DNA from: an uncultured Bacilli bacterium
GTDB taxonomy: Bacteria > Bacillota_I > Bacilli_A > RF39 > UBA660
Assembly: GCA_947625005.1 (NCBI GenBank)
Contig: CANQNA010000028.1
Location: 1-13,150 of the forward strand
Direction: 5' to 3'
DNA: 13,150 bases
The notes under the pieces are model-generated. The model made no database searches. It had not been told where the DNA came from and saw nothing but the letters and a program-made list of their open reading frames with translations. The position numbers and the translations under genes are program-made. Numbering within the stretch: position 1 is the stretch's first letter; each line of letters opens with the position of its first letter. Positions 7,335 through 13,150 of the stretch are shown here, piece by piece.

Positions 7335-7985
7335 CTAGATAAAATAAGATCTTAAAAACATAAGTAATTCATCTTGTTCTAAATTTAAAGTTTCAATTAC
7401 ATAATTATAATCTTTATAACTACTAATTGTTATAAATTTATTGTTGCTAGCAAATATCTTAACTTCCGTATCATTTATAAATGAAGATTCACCTGTTTTT
7501 TCCATCGAACTATATTTAGAGTATTTTTCCTTACTATAGGTAATATTTAAGTATCTATTATTATTACTATAAGCTATAATATAGTAACTTATTTTATTAT
7601 CATTACTGTAGACTACATAAGTTTTTTTGGTATTTAAATCTTCCGGTATATAAACATTATTCATACTAAAAGGTTCAATTATCTCTTGCTCCTCTAATTT
7701 TTCATTAGAGGTTAATCCTTCCATTTCGGATGCCGTTGAAGAAGCAATTTCATTTATAATAATTTCACCATCAAGTTTAGTAGCCATATTATAATTTAAA
7801 GAATTTTTAGCGCTTTTGTTGGAATTTAAAATAAATAAACTAACTATTAATATAAGACAAACTGGAACTAAAACATATTTCCAATTAAATGCTGGTTTAT
7901 TAATTTTTTCGATTATTTGATTATAGTTTTCTATCTTGTTTATATCTTTTTCGATAGATTGTTTTAATTTTCCTTTATTAGTCAT
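7335..7985 (-). CDS. Putative membrane anti-sigma factor
   Basis: A 216-residue single-pass membrane protein: a charged, probably cytoplasmic N-terminus rich in Lys, Glu and Ile (1-34), a membrane helix (about 36-54, YVLVPVCLILIVSLFIL) and an extracytoplasmic part of about 160 residues. The end (167-214: SSFINDTEVKIFAS, KFITISSY, YNYVIETLNLEQDELLMFLRS) resembles the outer domain of some Bacillota anti-sigma-like proteins (DUF4367 style). No zinc-binding HxxxCxxC motif is present, so it is not a ZAS-type anti-sigma factor. The function is inferred mainly from position: it starts 6 bp after the ECF sigma gene and has the expected topology. The ribosome site is a G run (GGGGGG) just before the sigma stop. 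Binding to the sigma factor is not visible in sequence. Confidence 0.75.
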   Translation of the reverse strand: MTNKGKLKQSIEKDINKIENYNQIIEKINKPAFNWKYVLVPVCLILIVSLFILNSNKSAKNSLNYNMATKLDGEIIINEIASSTASEMEGLTSNEKLEEQEIIEPFSMNNVYIPEDLNTKKTYVVYSNDNKISYYIIAYSNNNRYLNITYSKEKYSKYSSMEKTGESSFINDTEVKIFASNNKFITISSYKDYNYVIETLNLEQDELLMFLRSYFI

Positions 7986-7991
7986 TATTCA

Positions 7992-8531
7992 TTACCCCCC
8001 TTTTCCAAATGTCTCTTGTAACTCATGAAGTGTACGATAAAGTAAATGCTTAACATAAGAAATATTAACATTTAAAAGACTAGCAATTTCTTTTAAAGAT
8101 ACATCACTTTGATAATATAAATAAAATATTTTGGGTATATCTTGATTCTTTTTCTTTTTTAAATAAGACCAAATATTATCCCAATCATCTTTTTTAATTA
8201 CTAAGTCATTAATATTAATAGATGATGCTACCATATCTTTTAAAGGAATGCCTTCCATATTTTCTTCTTCTAAAGAAATAGCTTTTATTCTTTGAAGTAA
8301 GGAATAATGTTTTTTTATTTTGTAATTTGCAATACCCCAAAGAAAACTTTTTAAATTGGTATCAGTTATTTCTTTTTTATTTAATATTTTCCATAATTCG
8401 AAATAAATCTCTTGCATAATATCATTAACATCATTAATATTATGGCACTTAATAACCACATATTTAAGAGTATCTAAATATGTTTGATTATAAATTTCAT
8501 TAAATTTCGATAGGTTTAAATTGCTAGCCAT
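7992..8531 (-). CDS. ECF-type RNA polymerase sigma factor
   Basis: A 179-residue group 4 (ECF) sigma factor. Region 2 covers about residues 10-75 (FNEIYNQTYLDTLKYV, DVNDIMQEIYFELWK, LKSFLWGIANYKIKKHY), the core-binding and -10-recognition part. A linker with an acidic stretch follows, then region 4 at about 128-172 (QDIPKIFYLYYQSDVSLKEIASLLNVNISYVKHLLYRTLHELQE) with a helix-turn-helix at about 144-164 for the -35. Regions 1 and 3 are absent, as in ECF factors. I choose the ATG at 8529-8531 with AGGTG upstream; the GTG at 8538-8540 belongs to that ribosome site. It is first in a five-gene operon with a membrane protein directly behind it, the usual sigma/anti-sigma order. A GGAAC element at 8575-8579 suggests it may transcribe its own operon. 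Confidence 0.9.
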   Translation of the reverse strand: MASNLNLSKFNEIYNQTYLDTLKYVVIKCHNINDVNDIMQEIYFELWKILNKKEITDTNLKSFLWGIANYKIKKHYSLLQRIKAISLEEENMEGIPLKDMVASSININDLVIKKDDWDNIWSYLKKKKNQDIPKIFYLYYQSDVSLKEIASLLNVNISYVKHLLYRTLHELQETFGKGG

Positions 8532-8552
8532 ATTCTTCACCTACAATATAAT

Positions 8553-8579
8553 AATCCCATTATTCTCTAAAAAAGTTCC
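8553..8579 (-). promoter_or_regulatory. Candidate ECF-type autoregulatory promoter
   Basis: TGGAAC followed by a T run (GGAAC at 8575-8579 on the minus strand) is the typical -35 context of many ECF promoters. The matching -10 would fall about 16-17 bp downstream, near 8553-8558 (GGGATT), not a familiar ECF -10. TATTAT/TATATT just beyond could serve a housekeeping polymerase. I saw no other non-coding GGAAC on this strand. Confidence 0.4.
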
Positions 8580-8610
8580 AAAAAATAATTAAAAATTTAT
8601 TTCTCACAAT

Positions 8611-8662
8611 AATTTAATAATTCATAGCGAGTTGGGTGGCCTCTTACTATAAATAATTAATT
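8611..8662. repeat. Imperfect inverted repeat with GC-rich loop
   Basis: The arms at 8611-8627 and 8647-8662 match at 13 of 16 paired positions. They enclose a second short stem (GAG 8629-8631 with CTC 8641-8643) and a loop TTGGGTGGC that stands out in this AT-rich gap. It lies between the divergent promoters of the ECF operon and the 54-residue protein gene. A direct repeat TCATTAAT follows at 8662-8669 and 8676-8683. It could be an operator, a small structured RNA or a mobile-element remnant; the sequence does not decide. Confidence 0.4.
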
Positions 8663-8758
8663 CATTAATATTATATCATTAATCTTAGATAATTATGGAA
8701 AAGCATTTTTTGCTGTAACTACTAATTGTTTCCTTGGATAGTTTTATTTTTTCCTTAA

Positions 8759-8787
8759 TTGACATATAAATTATTAAATGTTACATT
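8759..8787 (+). promoter_or_regulatory. Promoter of the 54-residue membrane protein gene
   Basis: A consensus TTGACA (8759-8764), a 17-bp spacer and TACATT (8782-8787, 4/6) preceded by TG one base upstream. This is a good housekeeping promoter pointing toward the ribosome site at 8801-8805. Confidence 0.65.
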
Positions 8788-8810
8788 TTTTTAGAAAAAA
8801 GGAGGCCTTT

Positions 8811-8975
8811 ATGAAAAAAATTAGTGATGCCATTTGGACAGCGGTTTTTGCCGTTGTATTTATTCTTCTTTATTTCTTTGTCCCAGCTTTAAAATCTGAA
8901 AATACTTTATACGGATTTTTCATCTTAGTAGGTGCAACACTTGCTTTTCTTTCTACCGCATTAAAAAAGAAATAG
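8811..8975 (+). CDS. Small two-helix membrane protein, 54 residues
   Basis: The only plus-strand gene. It encodes MKKISDA, a first membrane helix (about 8-25, IWTAVFAVVFILLYFFV), a short polar turn (KSENTLYG), a second helix (about 33-50, FFILVGATLAFLSTAL) and a KKK end. I chose the ATG at 8811 because AAAGGAGG lies 5-6 bases upstream; the in-frame ATG at 8778 has no ribosome site and falls in the promoter. It is transcribed divergently from the ECF sigma operon with 279 bp between their starts and ends at a hairpin terminator. No family is recognised. Clear signals on both sides make it a convincing gene, and its position suggests, without proving, a link to the envelope-stress operon. Confidence 0.75.
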   Translation: MKKISDAIWTAVFAVVFILLYFFVPALKSENTLYGFFILVGATLAFLSTALKKK

Positions 8976-8984
8976 AAAAAAAAC

Positions 8985-9009
8985 AAAGCCTCGCGAAATA
9001 CGAGGTTTT
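8985..9009. terminator. Bidirectional terminator between convergent genes
   Basis: A 9-bp stem (AAAGCCTCG / CGAGGTTTT, one G-T pair) with a 7-base loop lies between the converging 54-residue gene and the AIM24 gene. On the minus strand it is followed by G and eight T, a strong terminator; on the plus strand the T run is partly within the stem, so activity there should be weaker but usable. Confidence 0.8.
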
Positions 9010-9029
9010 ACTTTGCAATATTTTAATTA

Positions 9030-9715
9030 TTAATTTCCACTTTTTGGTATTAAAGCAACAATTCTACTAGCAAAATCATTAAAGTTTTGAGTTTGTAGAA
9101 CTATTTTACCAGGACCAGTTAATTTAGTTAAAAATAAACCTTCGCCTCCAAATAAAACATTTTTAATACCTTTTATACTTTCAATTTCATAATTAACAGT
9201 TTTTTCAAAAGCAACTACATTACCAGTATCAACTTTAATTACTTCACCATCTTTTAATTCTTTAACTATTTGGTCGCCATCAACTTCTAAAAATACATTT
9301 CCATATCCGGAGATATTTTGTAAGATAAAACCTTCTCCACCAAATAATCCGGCACCTAATTTTTTCTAAATGCAACTTTTAATTCTATAGTTGGTTCTGC
9401 ACACAGAAAAGCTCCTTTTTGAACAATTAATCCTGGATGTTTAGCTTCTAATTTTAAATCTAATATACCACCAGGCACGGTTGAATCAAAGGCAATTTTT
9501 TGATTATCTTCAGTTGCAGTATATGTATTCATAAATAATGATTCTCCTGAAAATACTCTACCTAATCCTTTCATTAATCCACCTCTGGTATTAGTTTCAG
9601 AATTAATTCCTGATGTCATCCATGTCATCGCTCCTGATTGAGTAAATAAACTTTCTCCTTTTTTCAATTTAAATTCAACAGCCGGCACTGTTTGGCCTAT
9701 TATTTTATATTCCAT
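9030..9715 (-). pseudogene. AIM24/TIGR00266 family protein, frameshifted
   Basis: The first 119 residues (9356-9715; MEYKIIG, LKKGESLFTQSGAMTWMTSGI, RGGLMKGLGRVFSGESLFMNTYTA, PGGILDLKL, QKGAFLCAEPTIELKVAFRKN) end at TAG. The missing half lies in the -1 frame directly after it: LGAGLFGGEGFILQNISGYGNVFLEVDGD, IVKELKDGEVIKVDTGNVVAFE, NVLFGGEGLFLTKLTGPGKIVLQTQ, ending at 9030. Joined, they give about 228 residues, the normal family length, with the glycine-rich repeats in the right places. The break is at a run of six A (9360-9365, minus strand); one more A restores the frame. The second half has no ATG, GTG or TTG, so it cannot start by itself. It could be a broken gene, a homopolymer error in the assembly, or a frameshift on A-AAA-AAT. 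AIM24-type proteins form beta-rich trimers of poorly known function. A promoter is present at 9740-9768. Confidence 0.85.
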
Positions 9716-9739
9716 AATTTTTCCTTCTTTCTAAAAATA

Positions 9740-9768
9740 ATTATATTATAATAAAATATTTTTCACAA
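9740..9768 (-). promoter_or_regulatory. Promoter of the AIM24-family gene
   Basis: On the minus strand, TTGTGA (9763-9768, 4/6), a 17-bp spacer and a perfect TATAAT (9740-9745); another TATAAT overlaps at 9745-9750. The ribosome site AAGGA and the ATG at 9713-9715 follow. Confidence 0.6.
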
Positions 9769-9811
9769 TATTTTCTAATATTCAAATATCTACACTTTAA
9801 AAATATATGAA

Positions 9812-10843
9812 TTACTTTTTTCTTTTTAAAGCAAAGAGTTCTTTATCATGTTGTTCATCAATTGTATCATTAACTAAGTGTAAAATTGTACTCATTGCTT
9901 CTGTTTGAGAAAAAATATCATGATGGCTATGATCTAAAGTATGATTGACAAAGTTCTCAATTCTTTGAGAAGAAGTTGGCACCATACCATCAGATAATCC
10001 ATCAAAAATAAGTCTATCAAGAGTATATAAATATAAAGCCATTAGAGATTTATATTTTAAAATATCTCTAAAGTTTTGTTCTCCAAAACCAGTTATAAAA
10101 TTGTGATAAGCATTTAGTTTATCCATTGCTGCCAGATTTTCATGATTAAGGATATTAGGAATAAAATCAGCATCGTATACATTAGAACTAGTGGAATTTT
10201 TTGAAGGAACACCAATATCATAATCCATATGTGAATTACTACTAATACTTTCGTATTTTTTTATAACAAAATTATATAAATAATTGGCAAAAGTTTCGTT
10301 CTTTACATAAGAGGAAATAATGCCTTTTATTTGAGGATATAAAATTGTTGGGGTTGCAAGTAATGTACCTTTAAAAGGAGTAGCCGAAGTATAAATATTG
10401 GTCTTAGTAAAACTTCTAGGATTTTTAAAATAGCTTGGTATATAAAAAGCAAGAGCACCGCCTTTGGAATGGGCTAAAACATTTATTGTTCTTGTTGAAG
10501 GAATCATTGCTAAAGCATCAATATAATTAGCTAGGACTCTAGCTTCTTCAATTAAAGGAGCATCATTATCTAACAATAATAATTTTATTTGCATATTTTG
10601 TCTGTTATGAACAAAAAAAGTACCGATTTTATCTATACCTATGGTTTTATCTTTTATTTGATTATTATCTTTCGAAAAATTTTCTACTCTTGAACCATGA
10701 ATAATTATAAAATAATCTTGACTAGAAATTTCAGCATAATTAAATGAGGCAAACGCTAGTGATTTACCATAATCTTCAGTTTTTGGCTTACGCCAAGTAT
10801 GATTTATGTTATCCCATTTTGCAAGGTATGTAATATTTCCCAT
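9812..10843 (-). CDS. Lipase-like alpha/beta hydrolase
   Basis: A 343-residue protein with an alpha/beta-hydrolase pattern. YFIIIHGSR (44-52) is the oxyanion-loop HG region after a core strand; INVLAHSKGGALAFY (120-134) is the nucleophile elbow with Ser126. DGLSDGMVPTSSQ (281-293) supplies the likely acid Asp285, the usual 'substantial D.vVp' position, and LDHSHHDIF (303-311) holds the likely catalytic histidine. The 150-260 region is a probable lid or cap. There is no signal peptide, so the enzyme may be cytoplasmic. The substrate is not predictable; an ester or lipid is likely. The ATG has a GGGGGAG ribosome site and a consensus promoter (10874-10901), so the gene is probably transcribed on its own. 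No clear terminator follows; a weak A/T inverted repeat (9780-9812) overlaps its stop. Confidence 0.8.
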   Translation of the reverse strand: MGNITYLAKWDNINHTWRKPKTEDYGKSLAFASFNYAEISSQDYFIIIHGSRVENFSKDNNQIKDKTIGIDKIGTFFVHNRQNMQIKLLLLDNDAPLIEEARVLANYIDALAMIPSTRTINVLAHSKGGALAFYIPSYFKNPRSFTKTNIYTSATPFKGTLLATPTILYPQIKGIISSYVKNETFANYLYNFVIKKYESISSNSHMDYDIGVPSKNSTSSNVYDADFIPNILNHENLAAMDKLNAYHNFITGFGEQNFRDILKYKSLMALYLYTLDRLIFDGLSDGMVPTSSQRIENFVNHTLDHSHHDIFSQTEAMSTILHLVNDTIDEQHDKELFALKRKK

Positions 10844-10873
10844 GTTTTTTACTCCCCCTCTTTTTGTGCAATT

Positions 10874-10901
10874 ATTCTAAGTATTTTAGCCTTTTTGTCA
10901 A
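10874..10901 (-). promoter_or_regulatory. Promoter of the lipase-like gene
   Basis: On the minus strand, a perfect TTGACA (10896-10901), a 16-bp spacer and TAGAAT (10874-10879, 5/6). It lies between the stop of the broken methylthiotransferase gene and the hydrolase ribosome site. Confidence 0.7.
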
Positions 10902-10924
10902 TAGCACCTGTATTTCACACTTTT

Positions 10925-12037
10925 CTATTTAGTAATGTGATGATTTATTTTTCTTCGAGCCAAGGTTTTAGCATAAATTCTTGTATGTTCTATTTTTTCT
11001 ATTTCACTTAGTTGGGGATAATCATGTGATTTTATAATAGTGGAATCAGTATAAGTACAGATTTCAATATGTTGAGGTTTTATTTCATTAAGAACTTCTA
11101 AAGTTTCTCTTATATCCTCATATTGTTCCGTGGGAAAACCAGCAATTATATTAAGAATTAAATCTATATCGTGATTACCTCTAATATACTTTATAAATTG
11201 CAAAATTTCTTTTTTTTGTATAGCCTTTTTGCATGAGTTCTAAAATACGATTACTACCCGATTCTAAAGAACCATTTAAGGCTGTAACTTTGGTACTTTT
11301 CCTTAAAACATCCTTGAAACCGCCTTTGATAGCATCATGAAAAGCAAAGCCAAATAATTCAGCTCTTTTAACATTATCTAATCCTTCTAAGTATTCTATT
11401 ACCTCAGGCAATTCATAACTACCACGATCAAGACCATATTGACAGACATTTAAACCTTTAATTTGTAAATAAGATATCTTTTTATCATTAGCAATTTCTA
11501 AAACTTCTTTTACTTCACTAATAGGAGCGCTTATAAGCGGTAAACTTTGATAATTTGCCTTACAAAAAGTGCAAGAATTTAAGCACCCCGTTGAAATAAA
11601 GATATCAGCACTATTATCAGCATAAGGTATCAGTGTACCATATCCACCTTCTTCTGGCACTTCATTATATAGAATTTTTAATAATTTTTCAGGTTCATCT
11701 TCGGGAATAATATAATCCATTTTTGATTATAATGAGTTAATAATATCACCTATTTCACCTGAAATAGTAAATTCTCTAGCAAAACAGCCAGCCAAAATAG
11801 TTTTAGCGCTTGGCTTCTTTTTTTCTAATATTTCATTTATAAAGTCAATTACGCCCATAATATGACCTAGGGTACAAGCACAGGTACTACTCAGTATAAT
11901 TATATCAGCTTCTTCTAAAAAACTTTCAGCTTCTTCATAAGTACTATTAGTTTGAAATCTATTATGAAGGGCAACTCAAAAAACTCACTTTGGTAATGAA
12001 AAGCACATTCATTAGTTCCGAGCATAAATATTTTCAT
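10925..12037 (-). pseudogene. MiaB-like radical SAM methylthiotransferase, broken
   Basis: Three pieces reconstruct one protein of about 371 residues. The N-terminal UPF0004-type domain has its cysteines in TNEC, SSTCAC and AGCFARE. The radical SAM domain has CLNSCTFC (cysteine codons at 11583-11585, 11571-11573 and 11562-11564), then GSLESGSNRILELMQKGYTKK and IIAGFPTEQYEDIRETL, all typical of enzymes that methylthiolate tRNA adenosine 37 or ribosomal protein S12. Lesions: a missing base near 11966-11972 (frame shifts after ELPF); an in-frame TAA at 11727-11729; and an extra base in a run of eight A (11210-11217, minus strand). The protein ends without a TRAM domain, so it may also be truncated. 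The start ATG (12035-12037) keeps a good GAGGTGG ribosome site, suggesting recent loss. One-base homopolymer changes could be assembly errors, but the stop codon cannot be explained that way. Which methylthiotransferase it was is not decidable here. Confidence 0.8.
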
Positions 12038-12076
12038 TTGGTACCACCTCAATTTGCAAGTATTCTATAATGTTCT

Positions 12077-12099
12077 AAAAAGTTAATTAATTTTTAACT
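12077..12099 (-). terminator. Weak terminator after the putative lipoprotein gene
   Basis: A 6-bp stem (AGTTAA / TTAACT, 12081-12086 and 12094-12099) with a 7-base loop spans the stop codon and is followed by TTTT on the minus strand. The stem is nearly all A-T, so it is weak. Confidence 0.35.
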
Positions 12100-12995
12100 A
12101 ATTTTAATTGTTTTTCTTTTAATTCTTCATCAGTTATTAAAACGCTTTCATTAGAAATAAGCAATTCTTCATAATTTAAAATATAATCTTTTAAAATATT
12201 TCTAGTTTCTTCAAAAGATAATGAATTAAGAAAGCTTTCGACGATTGATTTAAAAGTCATATATTCGCTACCAGTTACATTGTAATTCATACCATTTTCA
12301 CCATAAGTTACCTTACCATCTTCGGCTATTACAGGCTCTGATGATATCATTACTAAATTTTTACTTTTTTCTGTATAGCATATTTGATAAATGCAAGGAT
12401 AATTTAAAATGTTTCCTTTTTGATCAAAAAATCTTAACGAGATGTATATACTTTGATTTTCATCAACACTTATTATTAATTCACTTTCATATGTTAAATC
12501 AGAACTATCATTCATTACGATAATTAATCGATCTTTATTTATGCTACTTGTAAAGTTATCATAACTAATTATTTGAAGAAACTGATTGTTATCTTCATTT
12601 TGTAATTCAATCCATAAATTGTCCCTTTTCTCTTTAACTTTAGTACATTGACTTTCATTAAGTACAGTCTTTAATAAATTTTGAACATTATCACCATATT
12701 TTGTTGTAAAATTTAATGCTCTATCAATTGCATTAAATAAATCACTATTAGTAGGCGTAGTATTTCCACTTGATAATATTTGTTCTAAAACAGCATAATA
12801 ATCTTCCTTATCTTCCACTGTTTGACTTATTTTTTCTTTAGCATCTATGGCTTCTAAAGAGCTATTTTCTAATGGAACATTACAAGCACATAATCCTGTA
12901 ATTCCTGCAAGAATACCTGACTTTAAGCGATAAACTTTTTTATATACAGTTAAAGTAGTATATAAATCTAACCATTTCTTTTTTAATTTATTCAT
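12087..12995 (-). CDS. Putative lipoprotein of unknown function
   Basis: A 302-residue protein that I do not recognise. The N-terminus is unusual: 24 mostly basic and polar residues, then a short hydrophobic stretch (about 27-37) with GLCACN. Cys38 preceded by L-C-A fits a loose lipobox and Cys36 is an alternative, so lipidation is possible but not certain. The rest looks soluble: helical and acidic (50-115), then alternating strands (RLIIVMNDSSDLTYESELIISVDENQSIYISLRFFD, residues about 155-190; TEKSKNLVMISSEPVI), and a helical C-terminus rich in Glu and Lys. No catalytic motif is seen. The ATG has AGAGG 9 bases upstream. It has its own extended -10 promoter (13029-13037) and stands apart from the broken methylthiotransferase gene downstream. 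Confidence 0.75.
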   Translation of the reverse strand: MNKLKKKWLDLYTTLTVYKKVYRLKSGILAGITGLCACNVPLENSSLEAIDAKEKISQTVEDKEDYYAVLEQILSSGNTTPTNSDLFNAIDRALNFTTKYGDNVQNLLKTVLNESQCTKVKEKRDNLWIELQNEDNNQFLQIISYDNFTSSINKDRLIIVMNDSSDLTYESELIISVDENQSIYISLRFFDQKGNILNYPCIYQICYTEKSKNLVMISSEPVIAEDGKVTYGENGMNYNVTGSEYMTFKSIVESFLNSLSFEETRNILKDYILNYEELLISNESVLITDEELKEKQLKLVKN

Positions 12996-13028
12996 ATCAT
13001 TTTTCCTCTTTTTTTAAAATTACAAACT

Positions 13029-13037
13029 ATTATATCA
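13029..13037 (-). promoter_or_regulatory. Extended -10 promoter of the putative lipoprotein gene
   Basis: TGATATAAT on the minus strand: a perfect TATAAT (13029-13034) with the TG extension. The TTGACT just upstream is only 9 bp away, too close to act as a normal -35. Confidence 0.6.
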
Positions 13038-13094
13038 TATCAAAGTCAATAAAAAAAGAGTATTTTTTGTCCATCACTAAATAAAATTTGAAAA

Positions 13095-13116
13095 GCCCGA
13101 TTTTTAATCCTAGGGC
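13095..13116 (-). terminator. Rho-independent terminator of the gene entering from the right
   Basis: GCCC pairs with GGGC and GAT with ATC (a 3-base bulge on one side, 5-base loop), followed by TTTT on the minus strand (13091-13094). It is one of the few GC-rich spots in this end of the window and overlaps a TAG stop codon. Confidence 0.5.
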
Positions 13117-13150
13117 AATAAGTCTTGTAAAATGTTCTTTCCACTTTCTT
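13110..13150 (-). CDS. C-terminal tail of an unidentified gene (start beyond window)
   Basis: Twelve codons reading ESGKNILQDLLP and then TAG (13110-13112) at the right edge, with the stop set inside a terminator hairpin. This is too short to identify. The other two frames remain open longer but run through the terminator and into the promoter of the next gene, so this frame fits better. Confidence 0.35.
   Translation of the reverse strand, partial: ESGKNILQDLLP

Noticed and set aside
8632..8640. GGGTGG in the intergenic loop, similar to the T-box antiterminator core
   Set aside because: No stem I, specifier loop or downstream terminator is visible, and the following bases do not give the usual ACCGCG.
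10900..10944. Inverted repeat TCACA / TGTGA around the stop of the broken methylthiotransferase gene
   Set aside because: The stem is only 5 bp with a 16-base loop and no T run follows on the minus strand, so it is not a credible terminator.
1784..12995. Possible reassignment of TGA to tryptophan, since no well-supported gene here ends in TGA
   Set aside because: Tryptophans in the long genes are TGG and no frame needs TGA readthrough. In a code-4 organism of this base composition TGA would be common inside genes.
13031..13150. Longer minus-strand open frame at the right edge, 39 residues ending at a TAA
   Set aside because: It would run through a hairpin terminator and end inside the extended -10 promoter of the next gene; the short frame ending at 13110 fits the signals better.
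1..13150. CRISPR arrays, tRNA or rRNA genes, insertion sequences
   Set aside because: No regularly spaced repeats, cloverleaf sequences, rRNA motifs or transposase genes were seen on either strand.

Overview
The window is very AT-rich, with strong AGGAGG-type ribosome binding sites, T-rich hairpin terminators, short extended -10 promoters and many small membrane or secreted proteins. Together these suggest a low-GC Gram-positive lineage (Bacillota, perhaps an uncultured gut Bacilli or Mollicutes-related group). This placement is inference; no rRNA or other marker gene is present. Tryptophan is encoded by TGG and genes end in TAA or TAG, so nothing points to an altered genetic code. Almost every gene is on the minus strand, so transcription runs from high to low coordinates. 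The one exception is a 54-residue membrane protein at 8811-8975.

Right part (13150 to 8985): the tail of an unknown gene and a terminator; a possible lipoprotein of unknown function; a MiaB-type radical SAM methylthiotransferase broken by two frameshifts and a stop codon; a lipase-like alpha/beta hydrolase; and an AIM24-family gene interrupted at a run of six A. A terminator at 8985-9009 separates this part from the plus-strand small gene.

Centre (8579 to 5085): an operon of five tightly packed genes: an ECF sigma factor, a single-pass membrane protein in the anti-sigma position, an Ig-like secreted or anchored protein, a DUF4362 protein, and a membrane-anchored protein whose second half resembles a serpin fold. 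A GGAAC -35-like element in front of the sigma gene suggests autoregulation, and a strong terminator overlaps the last stop codon. This looks like a self-contained cell-surface stress or sensing module and is the most interesting part of the window.

Left part (5075 to 1): a SanA/YdcF-like DUF218 envelope protein with its own extended -10 promoter; a three-gene unit (membrane glycerophosphodiester phosphodiesterase, a 57-residue membrane protein, a DUF1003 membrane protein) ending in a terminator at 1763-1782; and a large secreted beta-repeat surface protein that runs off the left edge. Most products are envelope-associated, so the region reads as a cell-surface and membrane-maintenance neighbourhood.
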